From Ereboglobus sp. PH5-10 (GTDB lineage Bacteria > Verrucomicrobiota > Verrucomicrobiia > Opitutales > Opitutaceae): DNA of 64,000 bases. Where the stretch lies: positions 218,613 through 282,612 of the forward strand of contig NZ_JAQFIP010000004.1 in NCBI RefSeq assembly GCF_029504735.1, in the 5' to 3' direction. Position numbers and translations under genes: made by a program. Shown in pieces: positions 27,459-36,400 of this stretch; position 1 is the first letter of the stretch; every line of letters begins with the position of its first letter. The notes under the pieces are model-generated. The model saw only the letters and a program-made list of their open reading frames with translations, ran no database searches and was not told the origin of the DNA.

Positions 27459-29120
27459 ATGCTTCAATCGATCCGCATCAAAAACCTCGCCCTGCTTGAG
27501 GAAGTCTCGCTCGACTTCGAGCCCGGCTTCACCGCCGTCACGGGCGAAACCGGCGCGGGCAAAAGCATCCTCCTCGGCGCGCTCAGCCTGCTCGCCGGCG
27601 AGCGCGCGGACAAAACCCTCATCCGCCAGGGCGCGTCTTCGTGCGAAGTCGAGGCCGCGCTCTTTTTCAAGAGCGCGAAACAAATCAACACCCTCCTCGC
27701 CTCGCTCGACCTGCCCGAATGCGACGACGGCCTGCTCATCCTGAAACGCAGCCTCGCCCGCGAAAAAGCCCCCAAAATCACCGTCAACGGCGGCCTCGCC
27801 TCGCTCTCGACACTCCAGCAACTCGGCGAGGCCTGGATCGACTTTCACGGCCCGAGCGAGCCGCGCCGTCTGCTCAAGGAAAACTGCCAGCTCGAACTCC
27901 TCGATCTCTTCGGCCGCGCCTCGCCCGCGCTCTCCGCCTACCGGGAAAAATACCGCGCGTGGCGCGAGCTCCTCGCCGAGCGCGATCGCATCACCAGGGA
28001 AACCCACCTCTCGCCCGACCAGATCGATTTTCTGGAAACCCAGCTCGCCAAACTCGACTCGCTCGAACTCACCGAGGAAGCCGTTGAAAACCTCGAGCGC
28101 GATTTCCAGCGCCAAAGCCGCGCGCAGGAACTCATCAGCCTCGCCTCCGCGCTTTCAGAGGGACTCATGGGCGAGGACGGCGCGACCACGCGAATCGCCG
28201 CGCTTGTGCGCGAGGCGCGCCATCTTGAAACACTCGACCCCGCCAGCAAGGCGCTTGCCGACCGCCTTTCCTCCGCCTCGCTCGAACTCGCCGACCTCGG
28301 CTCGGAATTCGAGGCCCTCGGCGGCGAATACCAATTCGACCCCGAACAGGCCGCCGAACTGCAAGCCCGCATGGACGCGTGGCTCGACGCCCGCCGCAAG
28401 CACGGCAACGACGTCCGCGCCGTCATCGCCGCGCGCGACGACATGCGCCGCCGCCTTGAAATCCAAGGCGACATCGAAGGCTCGCTCGCGCGCATCGAAA
28501 AACAAATCTCCGACGCCTCGCGCGCCATGAAAAAAGCCGCGCAAGCACTGCGCGAAGTTCGCGAAAAGGCATCCAAGGAACTCGCCAAGGTCGCCGCCAA
28601 AAGCATCGCTCAGCTCGGTTTCAAAAAGGCCGATTTCCGCGTGAGCATCACCTCGCTCGCCGAGCCGGGACCGACGGGCGACTGCGGCTGCGAGTTTCTC
28701 TTCTCGCCAAACATCGGCGAACCGCCGCTTCCGCTCAACCGGGTTGCATCGAGCGGCGAGCTTGCGCGCGTGATGCTCGCGTTAAAAACCGTGCTCGCCG
28801 ACCTCGACGAAGTGCCGCTGCTTGTGTTCGACGAAGTCGACGCCAATGTCGGCGGCGAAATCGGAAAAGTGGTCGGCGAAAAAATGGCGTCCATCGCGCG
28901 CAACCACCAAGTGCTCTGCGTCACGCACCTGCCGCAAGTCGCGGCGCAGGCGGCAAACCATTTCGTTGTGACAAAAGACCAGTCGAAAAACCGCACTGTT
29001 GTCGAAATCGAGCCGATCCACGAAGACCGCAAGGCCCGCGTAAGCGAACTCGCCCGCATGCTCGGCGACCGCACTGCCAAAAGCGCCCTCGCCCACGCCG
29101 GGGAATTGCTGGGGAAATAG
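27459..29120 (+). CDS. recN: DNA repair protein RecN
   Basis: A 553-residue SMC-like ATPase that acts in double-strand-break repair. It begins directly with MLQSIRIKNLALLEEVSLDF, followed by Walker A TAVTGETGAGKSILLGALSLL. The two head halves flank a long coiled coil (about 155-370). The ABC signature region NRVASSGELARVMLALKTVLAD and Walker B LLVFDEVDANVGGEIG follow, then the switch-histidine region VLCVTHLPQVAAQA. Length matches the family. A palindromic repeat and a bidirectional terminator follow. Confidence 0.97.
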   Translation: MLQSIRIKNLALLEEVSLDFEPGFTAVTGETGAGKSILLGALSLLAGERADKTLIRQGASSCEVEAALFFKSAKQINTLLASLDLPECDDGLLILKRSLAREKAPKITVNGGLASLSTLQQLGEAWIDFHGPSEPRRLLKENCQLELLDLFGRASPALSAYREKYRAWRELLAERDRITRETHLSPDQIDFLETQLAKLDSLELTEEAVENLERDFQRQSRAQELISLASALSEGLMGEDGATTRIAALVREARHLETLDPASKALADRLSSASLELADLGSEFEALGGEYQFDPEQAAELQARMDAWLDARRKHGNDVRAVIAARDDMRRRLEIQGDIEGSLARIEKQISDASRAMKKAAQALREVREKASKELAKVAAKSIAQLGFKKADFRVSITSLAEPGPTGDCGCEFLFSPNIGEPPLPLNRVASSGELARVMLALKTVLADLDEVPLLVFDEVDANVGGEIGKVVGEKMASIARNHQVLCVTHLPQVAAQAANHFVVTKDQSKNRTVVEIEPIHEDRKARVSELARMLGDRTAKSALAHAGELLGK

Positions 29121-29146
29121 AGCCTGTTCGTTAATGGATTTCGGGC

Positions 29147-29217
29147 GGGGCGAAGCTTCCGGCTGAGCCGATTGATCATTTCTATATATGCCGGCTCAGC
29201 CGGAGGCTTCGCCCTAC
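29147..29217. repeat. GTAGGGCGAA-type palindromic element, copy 1
   Basis: Arms at 29148-29170 and 29191-29213 pair over about 23 bases (GGGCGAAGC...GGCTGAGCCG and its inverse) with one mismatch, around an AT-rich 20-base loop. The outer end reads GTAGGGCGAA on the minus strand. It resembles the second copy at 48292-48354. Confidence 0.85.
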
Positions 29218-29240
29218 CGTTACAGCCAGCAATAAAACAA

Positions 29241-29280
29241 AAACGGGCGCCGATATCAGTTCGGCGCCCGTTTTGTTTTT
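29241..29280. terminator. bidirectional terminator between recN and a lipoprotein gene
   Basis: ACGGGCGCCGA pairs with TCGGCGCCCGT. TTTTGTTTTT follows on the plus strand and TTTTTGTTTTATT on the minus strand, so both convergent genes are served. Confidence 0.85.
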
Positions 29281-29305
29281 AGAATTCTTAAGCGATGCGG
29301 ACTTG

Positions 29306-29650
29306 TTATTTATTGGCCGCCTTCGCCGCCTCGCCGCGCGTTTTTTCAAAGCGCTCGCGAATTTGCGTGATGCATTTGTTAAACGCGTTCACCTCGGTCT
29401 CGCCCTGGAGCTCCTTGACGACCTCGGCCTGGCGTTTCGCAAACTCGGCCATTTTTTCGGGAATCTGCGCGTATTGCTGCGGCTCCTTCACCGAATCGCA
29501 ATAGGCCGCGTAGTCTTTCAAATACAGGTTCACGTTGTTGCTCTTGAAGGTCGGAATCTCGAGCGCGTTGTCCTGTTTCTTCGAGCAGCCGACAAGAACG
29601 AAGGCGCTGGCGCAAAGGGCGATGACGATGGATGACAGAATTTTTTTCAT
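29306..29650 (-). CDS. small lipoprotein of unknown function
   Basis: 114 residues from the ATG at 29650. The signal peptide MKKILSSIVIALCASAFVLVGC ends in a lipobox (LVGC), so the mature protein is lipid-anchored. The remainder is charged and mostly helical (YLKDYAAYCDSVKEPQQYAQIPEKMAEFAKRQAEVVKELQ), with two cysteines in the mature chain outside the anchor. I do not recognise a family. It lies downstream of ubiE/menG in the same direction with a T-rich gap between. Confidence 0.7.
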   Translation of the reverse strand: MKKILSSIVIALCASAFVLVGCSKKQDNALEIPTFKSNNVNLYLKDYAAYCDSVKEPQQYAQIPEKMAEFAKRQAEVVKELQGETEVNAFNKCITQIRERFEKTRGEAAKAANK

Positions 29651-29760
29651 GATGGTTGGATGGTTTTGATGCGATTTCCTGTGATGGACTGCGCCAAAGA
29701 GTGCCTCACCGATGGACTGTTGCAAGTTTTTGTCCACGCAAACCCGCGTCAAAAAAAGGT

Positions 29761-30480
29761 TTATTTGGTTCCCGAGTGCAGCGCCACGATGCCGCAGGTC
29801 ATGCCGTGCGAGGCCACCTTTTCAAAACCGGCCGCGCGCAATTCGGCCTCGAGCACCGGGCGCGCGGGGAATTGCTCGATTGTGTTGTTCAGGTAATTGT
29901 AGGCCTCGCGGTCGCCGGTCACCCATCCCGCGATTCGCGGCAGCAGGTGCCTGAGATAAAAATAATAAACCGGCCTGAACCATCGCCACGGTTGCGAGAA
30001 TTCCAGCACAAACACGCGCCCGCCGGGGCGAAGCACGCGGCGCATCTCGCAAAGTGATTTGTGCCGGTCGGCCATGTTGCGCAGTCCGAACGAAATCGTG
30101 ACCGCGTCCGCGCACGCGTCGGGCAGGGGCAGCGCCATGCCGTCGCCCTGCCGGAAAACAATCCGGTCCGCGCGCGCCGCATGTCGTCCGCCGCGCTTCC
30201 TCATCACCGCTTTTTTCACCTCCGCCTCGTCGAGCATCGGCTGGCAAAAGTCCATGCCTGTGATCCGCGTGCCGGCATCCAGTCCGCGCGCGAGCGCAAA
30301 CGCCACGTCGCCGCTGCCGGTCGCCAGGTCGAGCACCGCGTCCGGCCCGCCCTTGCGCACGGCGCGCACGAGCCGCCAGCGCCACCACCGGTCCATGCCA
30401 AAACTGAGCAGGCGGTTCGCCAAATCATAGCGGCGCGCAATGCGCGAAAACATGGAATTGACTGCGACAGGATCGGGCAT
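29761..30480 (-). CDS. ubiE: ubiquinone/menaquinone biosynthesis C-methyltransferase
   Basis: 239 residues from the ATG at 30480 (MPDPVAVNSMFSRIARRYDLANRLLSFGMDRWWR). The longer frame to 30585 would translate repeat sequence and is not used. SAM-binding motif I is VLDLATGSGDVAFALA, and the family hallmark SFGLRNMADR plus LCEMRRVLRPGGRVFVLEFSQP follow, ending with RAAGFEKVASHGMTCGIVALHSG. It performs the final C-methylation of demethylmenaquinone or its ubiquinone counterpart; without pathway neighbours the quinone cannot be settled here (MenG is the alternative name). The immediate upstream sequence carries a GCTGAAAGACTGAA-type repeat arm. Confidence 0.93.
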   Translation of the reverse strand: MPDPVAVNSMFSRIARRYDLANRLLSFGMDRWWRWRLVRAVRKGGPDAVLDLATGSGDVAFALARGLDAGTRITGMDFCQPMLDEAEVKKAVMRKRGGRHAARADRIVFRQGDGMALPLPDACADAVTISFGLRNMADRHKSLCEMRRVLRPGGRVFVLEFSQPWRWFRPVYYFYLRHLLPRIAGWVTGDREAYNYLNNTIEQFPARPVLEAELRAAGFEKVASHGMTCGIVALHSGTK

Positions 30481-30484
30481 GACG

Positions 30485-30528
30485 GAAAGAAAGGCTGAAA
30501 GACTGAAGGGCTGAAAGACTGAAAAGCA
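30485..30528. repeat. GCTGAAAGACTGAA-type low-complexity arm, unpaired
   Basis: Two tandem copies of a GGCTGAAAGACTGAA unit lie directly upstream of the ubiE start. The same phrase forms both arms of the element at 54124-54258. No inverted partner is evident before the next gene, so this copy looks like a single arm. Confidence 0.65.
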
Positions 30529-30584
30529 AACCCGACGGGCAACTCCGTTCCTTTTTTCGCGCCTTTTACGCCTCTTTGCGGCCA

Positions 30585-30618
30585 TTAAAAAACCCCCTCC
30601 GCTGTTGGGAGAGGGTTT
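30585..30618 (-). terminator. rho-independent terminator of rpmE
   Basis: On the minus strand AAACCCTCTCC pairs with GGAGGGGGTTT around a short loop and is followed by TTTTTT. It lies about 35 bases past the L31 stop codon. Confidence 0.85.
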
Positions 30619-30651
30619 CGAAAAGAGCTTTAAGAGTTTTTGAAAAACACC

Positions 30652-30915
30652 TTATTTGGCAGCGGCGGCTTTGCCACGGCGGCGGAACTTCGACGTGAAC
30701 TTCTCGACACGACCGGCCGTGTCCACGAGGCGCTTCTCGCCGGTGTAGGCGGGATGCGAGTCCATCGTCACGTCGCGCACGACGACGAAGTATTCCTGGC
30801 CATCAATCGTCTCCTTGCGGGCGGACTTCATGGTGGACTTGGTGAGGAAACGCTTTCCGGTTGCGACGTCGAGGAAGCAAACGTTGTTGAGAGTAGGATG
30901 ACCTTCGGCTTTCAC
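30652..30915 (-). CDS. rpmE2: 50S ribosomal protein bL31, type B
   Basis: 87 residues: MKAEGHPTLNNVCFLDVATGKRFLTKST, then IDGQEYFVVVRDVTMDSHPAYTGEKRLVDTAGRVEKF. Length and the internal insertion mark the type B form, which lacks the four zinc-binding cysteines of type A. An Ala/Lys-rich tail is present. It lies 31 bases downstream of the equally zinc-independent L36 gene, as in the paralogue pair of Enterobacteria that is induced by zinc starvation. Whether zinc controls it here cannot be read from the sequence. Confidence 0.96.
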   Translation of the reverse strand: MKAEGHPTLNNVCFLDVATGKRFLTKSTMKSARKETIDGQEYFVVVRDVTMDSHPAYTGEKRLVDTAGRVEKFTSKFRRRGKAAAAK

Positions 30916-30946
30916 GGTAATTATTCCTGATTAAATAGTTGGGAGA

Positions 30947-31072
30947 TCAACCCTGACGCGCCTTGTAACGCGGGTCGGTCTTGTTGATAACGTAGATCTT
31001 GCCACGACGACGAACCACCTGGCAGTCAGGATGGCGTTTCTTCGCGGATTTGATGGAGGAGACGACTTTCAT
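30947..31072 (-). CDS. rpmJ: 50S ribosomal protein bL36, type 2 (zinc-independent)
   Basis: 41 residues: [41 protein letters not shown] in outline, the size and pattern of bL36. Only one cysteine (Cys17) remains of the CxxC...CxxxxH zinc site, and the long basic C-terminus RYKARQG marks the type 2 form. The ATG is at 31072 and the TGA at 30947-30949. It is followed 31 bases later by rpmE2 in what is probably a two-gene ribosomal operon. Confidence 0.95.
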   Translation of the reverse strand: MKVVSSIKSAKKRHPDCQVVRRRGKIYVINKTDPRYKARQG

Positions 31073-31152
31073 AAAAACCGGAAAAGACACCGCTCCCTTC
31101 ACCGTCTGTCAAATGAAATGTGGAAAAAAGCGCGCCTTCACCCGGGCAAATA

Positions 31153-32091
31153 TCAGCCGGCCTTCGCATCCGCGTGAAATTGCCGCAGAAGCGCCTCCGG
31201 TGAAACGCCCCGTTCCCGCAGCGTGCGCAGCGCCAGCGCGTCATGGCGTTTGGCAAGCCGCCGTCCGTTTTCATCGGCCATTAAGGGGCAATGAAAATAC
31301 TGCGGCGTATTTGCGCCGAGCGCGCGCATCAGCAAAATCTGGCGAAATGTCGAGCGCACCAAATCCGCCCCGCGCACGACTTCCGTCACGCCAAGCGCAA
31401 TGTCATCGACCGCGCACGCGAGCTGGTAGCTCGGCATGTCGTCGCGCCTCCACACGATAAAATCGCCAAAGTCGCGCCCCGCCACCGCGCTTTGCGGCCC
31501 GAGCGCATTGTCGAAAAACGTCACCGCCTCGCCATCCGGCACACGATAACGCCAGTTTGTCGTGACCGGCTCGGCGCGCGACGGGAGCGAGGGGATTTTG
31601 GCACCCGACGGAGGGCGCCACTCGCGGGGGAACACCGGCTCGTCATCCTGCGCCCCGTCCTCGTGCGGCGCGCCGGCGGCCCCGGCAACATCGCGCCGCG
31701 AACGATTGCACGGATAAATCAACCCCGCCTCATGCAAACGCTCCAGCGCCTCGCGATAGAGCGAAATCCGCCCGCTCTGCGAATAGACGGGTTCCCTCCA
31801 TGAAAACCCGAGCCAGCGCAAATCCTCGAGCATCGCCCCGGCAAACTCCGGCCGGCACCGGACGCGGTCGAGGTCGTCGTTGCGCATCAAAAGCGTGCCG
31901 CCCGCCGTCCGCGAGCGTTCGGCGGCATGCCAAAATGTCCGCGCATGCCCGAGGTGCAAATATCCGGTCGGCGACGGCGCGAGGCGTCCGACGTAGCGCG
32001 GGGATGCTGGCGGTGTTTTTTCGAGAGACACGTTTTTTGCGGGCGAAAAATCCAGAAAGGCGGCAACCGAAAGCGATGTCAATTTGCGCAT
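31153..32091 (-). CDS. gluQ: glutamyl-Q tRNA(Asp) synthetase
   Basis: 312 residues. A truncated class I glutamyl-tRNA synthetase-like enzyme that attaches glutamate to queuosine in tRNA(Asp). The HIGH-type motif is RLAPSPTGYLHLGHARTFWHA near residue 37. LLMRNDDLDRVRC follows, and the KMSKS equivalent is RRLAKRHDALALR near the C-terminus. The anticodon-binding domain of GluRS is absent, which fits GluQ. The cysteine-rich zinc site of the E. coli enzyme is reduced to IYPCNRSRRDV. It lies upstream of rpmJ in the same direction and is divergent from the epimerase. Confidence 0.92.
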   Translation of the reverse strand: MRKLTSLSVAAFLDFSPAKNVSLEKTPPASPRYVGRLAPSPTGYLHLGHARTFWHAAERSRTAGGTLLMRNDDLDRVRCRPEFAGAMLEDLRWLGFSWREPVYSQSGRISLYREALERLHEAGLIYPCNRSRRDVAGAAGAPHEDGAQDDEPVFPREWRPPSGAKIPSLPSRAEPVTTNWRYRVPDGEAVTFFDNALGPQSAVAGRDFGDFIVWRRDDMPSYQLACAVDDIALGVTEVVRGADLVRSTFRQILLMRALGANTPQYFHCPLMADENGRRLAKRHDALALRTLRERGVSPEALLRQFHADAKAG

Positions 32092-32204
32092 GCGCCGCGG
32101 AATGCAATTAATCGCGCCACTCGATCCCCCCCTGCCGGTTTCGTTTTTTTAATTTCGCTGGCGGCGGAGCAACTGCTCACCTTTACTTCGTTCACACTTA
32201 ACTC

Positions 32205-33185
32205 ATGAAGATTCTTGTCACAGGTGCCGCCGGGTTCATCGGCTATCACATCAGCCGCCAACTCGCGGAAACAAAACGCTGCGAAGTGCTGGGCGTTGAC
32301 AGCCTCAACAGCTATTATCCCGTGGATCTGAAACGCGCGCGCCTCGCGCAACTCGAAGGCCTGGACGGGTTTCGTTTTGTCCAAATGGATTTTGCCGACG
32401 CGGACGCCTTTTCCGGCCTGTATGAAAACTACCGGCCCGACTACGTCGCGCATTTCGGCGCGCAGGCGGGAGTGCGTTACAGCACGGAAAACCCCGACGC
32501 CTACGTGCGCAGCAACATCACCGGCTTTCTCAACATCCTCGAAGCCTGCCGCAAGCATCCGCCGCGGCACATCGTCTTCGCCTCGTCGAGCAGCATTTAC
32601 GGCGCAAGCGCGCGCCTGCCCTTTTCGGAGGACCAGATCACCGACCAGCCCCTGTCGTTTTATGGCGCGACAAAAAAAAGCAACGAGCTCATGGCCCACA
32701 GCTACGCGCACCTGCACGGATTGATGATCACGGGCCTGCGCCTCTTCACCGTCTACGGCCCGTGGGGCCGCCCCGACATGTCGCCGGTCATCTTTGCAAA
32801 AAAAATCAGCGCAGGAGAACCGCTTCCACTCTTCAACCACGGCAAATCGCTGCGCGACTTCACATACATCGACGACATCGTCAACGGCGTGCTCAAGGTG
32901 CTTTTCAAGCTGCCCGCGCAGGAACCGCAGCCCAAGCCACCCTATCGCGTGTTCAACCTCGGACACAACAAACCCGTCCGGATGCTGGAGTTCGTGGGGA
33001 AAATGGAAAAACTGCTGGGCCGCAAAGCCGACGTAAAACTCCTCCCCCCGCAACCCGGCGACATGCCCGAAACCTGGGCCGACATCGAACGCATAAAAAC
33101 CGCCACCGGCTACGAACCGCAAACCACGCTCGACACCGGCCTCGCAAACTTCGTCGATTGGTTCAAGGACTACTATAAGGAATAG
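32205..33185 (+). CDS. NAD-dependent sugar epimerase, UDP-glucuronate 4-epimerase-like
   Basis: 326-residue extended short-chain dehydrogenase. The Rossmann motif is ILVTGAAGFIGYHIS, with HFGAQAGVRYSTENP, ASSSSIYGA and the catalytic YGATKKSNE. FTVYGPWGRPDMSPVIFAKKI is the signature of the UDP-glucuronate (GAE/CapI) epimerase branch. It would supply UDP-galacturonate for surface polysaccharide. No glycosyltransferases lie beside it, so the destination of the sugar is unknown. Confidence 0.9.
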   Translation: MKILVTGAAGFIGYHISRQLAETKRCEVLGVDSLNSYYPVDLKRARLAQLEGLDGFRFVQMDFADADAFSGLYENYRPDYVAHFGAQAGVRYSTENPDAYVRSNITGFLNILEACRKHPPRHIVFASSSSIYGASARLPFSEDQITDQPLSFYGATKKSNELMAHSYAHLHGLMITGLRLFTVYGPWGRPDMSPVIFAKKISAGEPLPLFNHGKSLRDFTYIDDIVNGVLKVLFKLPAQEPQPKPPYRVFNLGHNKPVRMLEFVGKMEKLLGRKADVKLLPPQPGDMPETWADIERIKTATGYEPQTTLDTGLANFVDWFKDYYKE

Positions 33186-33308
33186 CACGGGCAAAAATGG
33201 CGCATTCAGGTTTGGTTGCGCCTCACCCTCTTTTTTCAAGGCACACATCTCACAAATACAGTCATTGTATTTATAATCAATACGTTGCGTGTTTATCGAA
33301 ATTGTCCC

Positions 33309-33336
33309 TTGGCGGCAAACTCATGAGTTCCGCCAA
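33309..33336. promoter_or_regulatory. 28-base inverted repeat in the autotransporter leader
   Basis: Outer arms TTGGCGG and CCGCCAA enclose an inner perfect palindrome, AACTCATGAGTT. It lies about 100 bases ahead of the autotransporter start. About 35 bases upstream, a TATAAT at 33272-33277 could be a -10 box, though no good -35 is seen. It could be a regulator site or an RNA hairpin. Confidence 0.5.
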
Positions 33337-33437
33337 TTCAAACAGGATCACTGAATCTTGCAATTGGGCCTTATTTCATCTTTTTTGCAAATTCAGGGGT
33401 CATTTTTAACAAAGTTTTTTCTTTGAGCACACACACG

Positions 33438-36400
33438 ATGAAAACGCACATTCGCCATTCGCTAGATTCACTGGCTGGTTTTTCCCCGGCATTTATCCTC
33501 CCGCTTATTTTCATGGCGGGCATTGCCAACGGCCAGACGCCCACGGCCAATGTGTCGGGCATCACCTCGTCCACCAATTATCTCGTCGCGGGCGACCCCA
33601 ACTTTTCGCCCGCGTTCAGCGCCACCGGACAGGGCGCCATCCTCACAATAAATGGAGCGACCATTGGCACCGACGCATCACGAGCCACGGGCGCGGGCGG
33701 TCACGCCTCGTTGATCTCACTGGGCGGCAACAATGGCGTTGTTTTGCCAAACGATCAGGATTACGGTGATCTCACGCTCAACCTCGAAGGCTCGATCCTG
33801 CTTTACGGCCGGGGCAGCGCCATTGTGGAGGGAATCTACATCAAAACCAAGTCCGTCGATTCCACCAACACGGTCAACTTCAACGCATCCAACAGCGTCG
33901 TGGATGTCACCACCAGTGCGGTCGGCTCCGGCAACAGCAACTACACAAACACCATACTCGCCGAAAACCAGGCCGCCTCGGGCGGCGGCACAATCGTCAA
34001 CATCACCGGTGACAACAATTCCTTCAAAACAAACTACACCGGAGCCACCGTGCGCGAGATGGGAACCGGCGCCAACATTTACGCCTCCGGACGCAAACAG
34101 GCCGTCATCAACATCACCGGGGACAACACCACAGTGGAATCGCGGGGCTTGGCCGCGACAGGCCTCTCCGCCAGCTCATCCACCACCGCCATCATCAACA
34201 TCACCGGCAGCAACACACAAATCCGCACGGACAGTGTCGGCATTTATGCAAACGGCGGCGCGCGGGCATCGGTGAACATCACCGGCCCCGGTTCATCCAT
34301 CACCACGACCGCGGCAAACGCCCACGGCATTTCCACCAGCAGCTCCGCGGGATCAATCAGAATCGACACCACCGCCAACATCACCACGGCAGGGACCGCG
34401 TCCGACGCGATCCGCGCCATCGCCACCGGCTCCGGCGCCATCGACATCGGCGATGCCGTCACCCCCATCACCGGCACGCTCACCACCACTGGACACGGCG
34501 CGCACGGCATCGAAACCGTCAACTCGGGCACCGGAAACATCAACATCCATTCCGCAGCCGAAATCACGACCGGCGGCAACTCCTCGCACGGCATTTACGC
34601 CAGCGCCAGCGCCCCGGTCACCAGCAGTGCCATCAACATCAACAACACCGGCGCGATCACCACCTCCGGCACCGGCGCCATGGGCATCCACGCCAGCGGC
34701 TCCGGCTCCGGCAAAATCACCATCAACAACACCGGCGACCTCGTGACGACCTCGACCGCCACCGTCGGCGGCACCTATTCCCACGCCATCCACGCCTACG
34801 TCACCGCCACCGGAGCCTCCGACGGCATCGAAATCAACCACGCCAACGGCAGCATCACCACCGCGGCCTACGACGCCACCGGCATCCGCGCCGAATCCAC
34901 CGCCACCTCCGGCGACATCACCGTCACCGTCACCGACGCGAACATCACCGCCAACGGCGTCAACGGCGACGGTATCCTCGTGCAAACCAAGGGCCTGAAC
35001 GGCACCGACACCGACATCAACATCACCACCAACGGCGGCAGCATCAACATCCTCGAAACACCCTCGCAAACCGGCAACGGCTCCGCCAACTACGGCATCG
35101 CCGCGCTCCACATCACCGGCACCGGCGCGCTGGCCGACGCCACTGGCGACATCAACATCGACAACAACGGCACCGACATCTCCACCGGCACCGGCGCGAC
35201 CGGCGTCGCCAACGCCGCCTCCGCCATCTACGCGCATCAGCAGACCGCCGCCGGCGCCGCCTTCACCGCTCAAGGCGACATCCGCATCACCAGCACCGGC
35301 GACCTCTCCACCCTCGGCGGCAACTCGCACGGCATCCACGCGCTCATCAGCGGCACCGCCGCCACCGGCAACATCAGCATCGGCGTGAACGACTCCGGCG
35401 CCGCCGCGCCCGTCTCGGGAAAAATCGCCACCGCCGGCGCGGCCTCGCACGGCATCTACGCCAGCAACGCCGGCTCGGGAGCCATCACCATCAACAACGC
35501 CGCCGACATCACCACTGGCGGCGCCGGCAGCTACGGCATCCATGCCGTGATTGCCAACCCCGCGAGCGACGGCGACATTATCATCAATAACTCCGGCAAT
35601 ATTTCCGCCACCCAGAATTCCCCGACCCGTGCCATCGCCACCTTACACGCCGGCTCCGGCAACACCTACATCGCCAGCACCGGCAACTTCGACCCGGGCT
35701 CCACCACGCAACTGGCCCATCTCATTCACGCCACGCATGCCGCGTCTTCCAGCGGCGGCATTTTTATCGGTTACAACGCCGACGGCTCCGAGGCTCCCAT
35801 CACGGGCACCTTTGCCTCCCAAGGCGGCGGCTTTGGCATTCTCGCCCAGCACTTAGGCGCCAACGCGACCATCAACATCAAAGTCGGCGACGACGCCTCG
35901 TTCACCAACACCATTGCCACAAAAAATAATGGCGAGGGCGTCATTCACGCCATTTACAAGCCGGACGCAAGCATCGCGGACGCGGATAACAAAGCCGACA
36001 TCAACCTCGACATCGGCAAGGCCAGGCTCGACCTCAAAAACGGCAGCCCCTCCACCGCTTACAGCGACGGCGTGGTTTCCGTCATGAATCGAGGTCTTTA
36101 TGGAACCATCACCGTCGCCTCGGCCGCCGAAATCAACAGCCACAACGCGGCGGGCTACCGCATCCAAGCCGGTGCCACGAACAGCAACGTCAACATCCGG
36201 CTCGGCACGGACACCGCGCCCATCACGGGCTCCATCACCACCACCGGCACCTCCAGCCCCGGTTATCATGTTTATTCGGGCGAAGTCCGGGCCGGCGGTA
36301 ACATTGAAATCCACAACGCCGCGACAATCGATGCCACGGGAAATCGCGCTTACGGCATCTTCATCGACCAGCGCGTGCGGGACGACCTCACCGACTCCCT

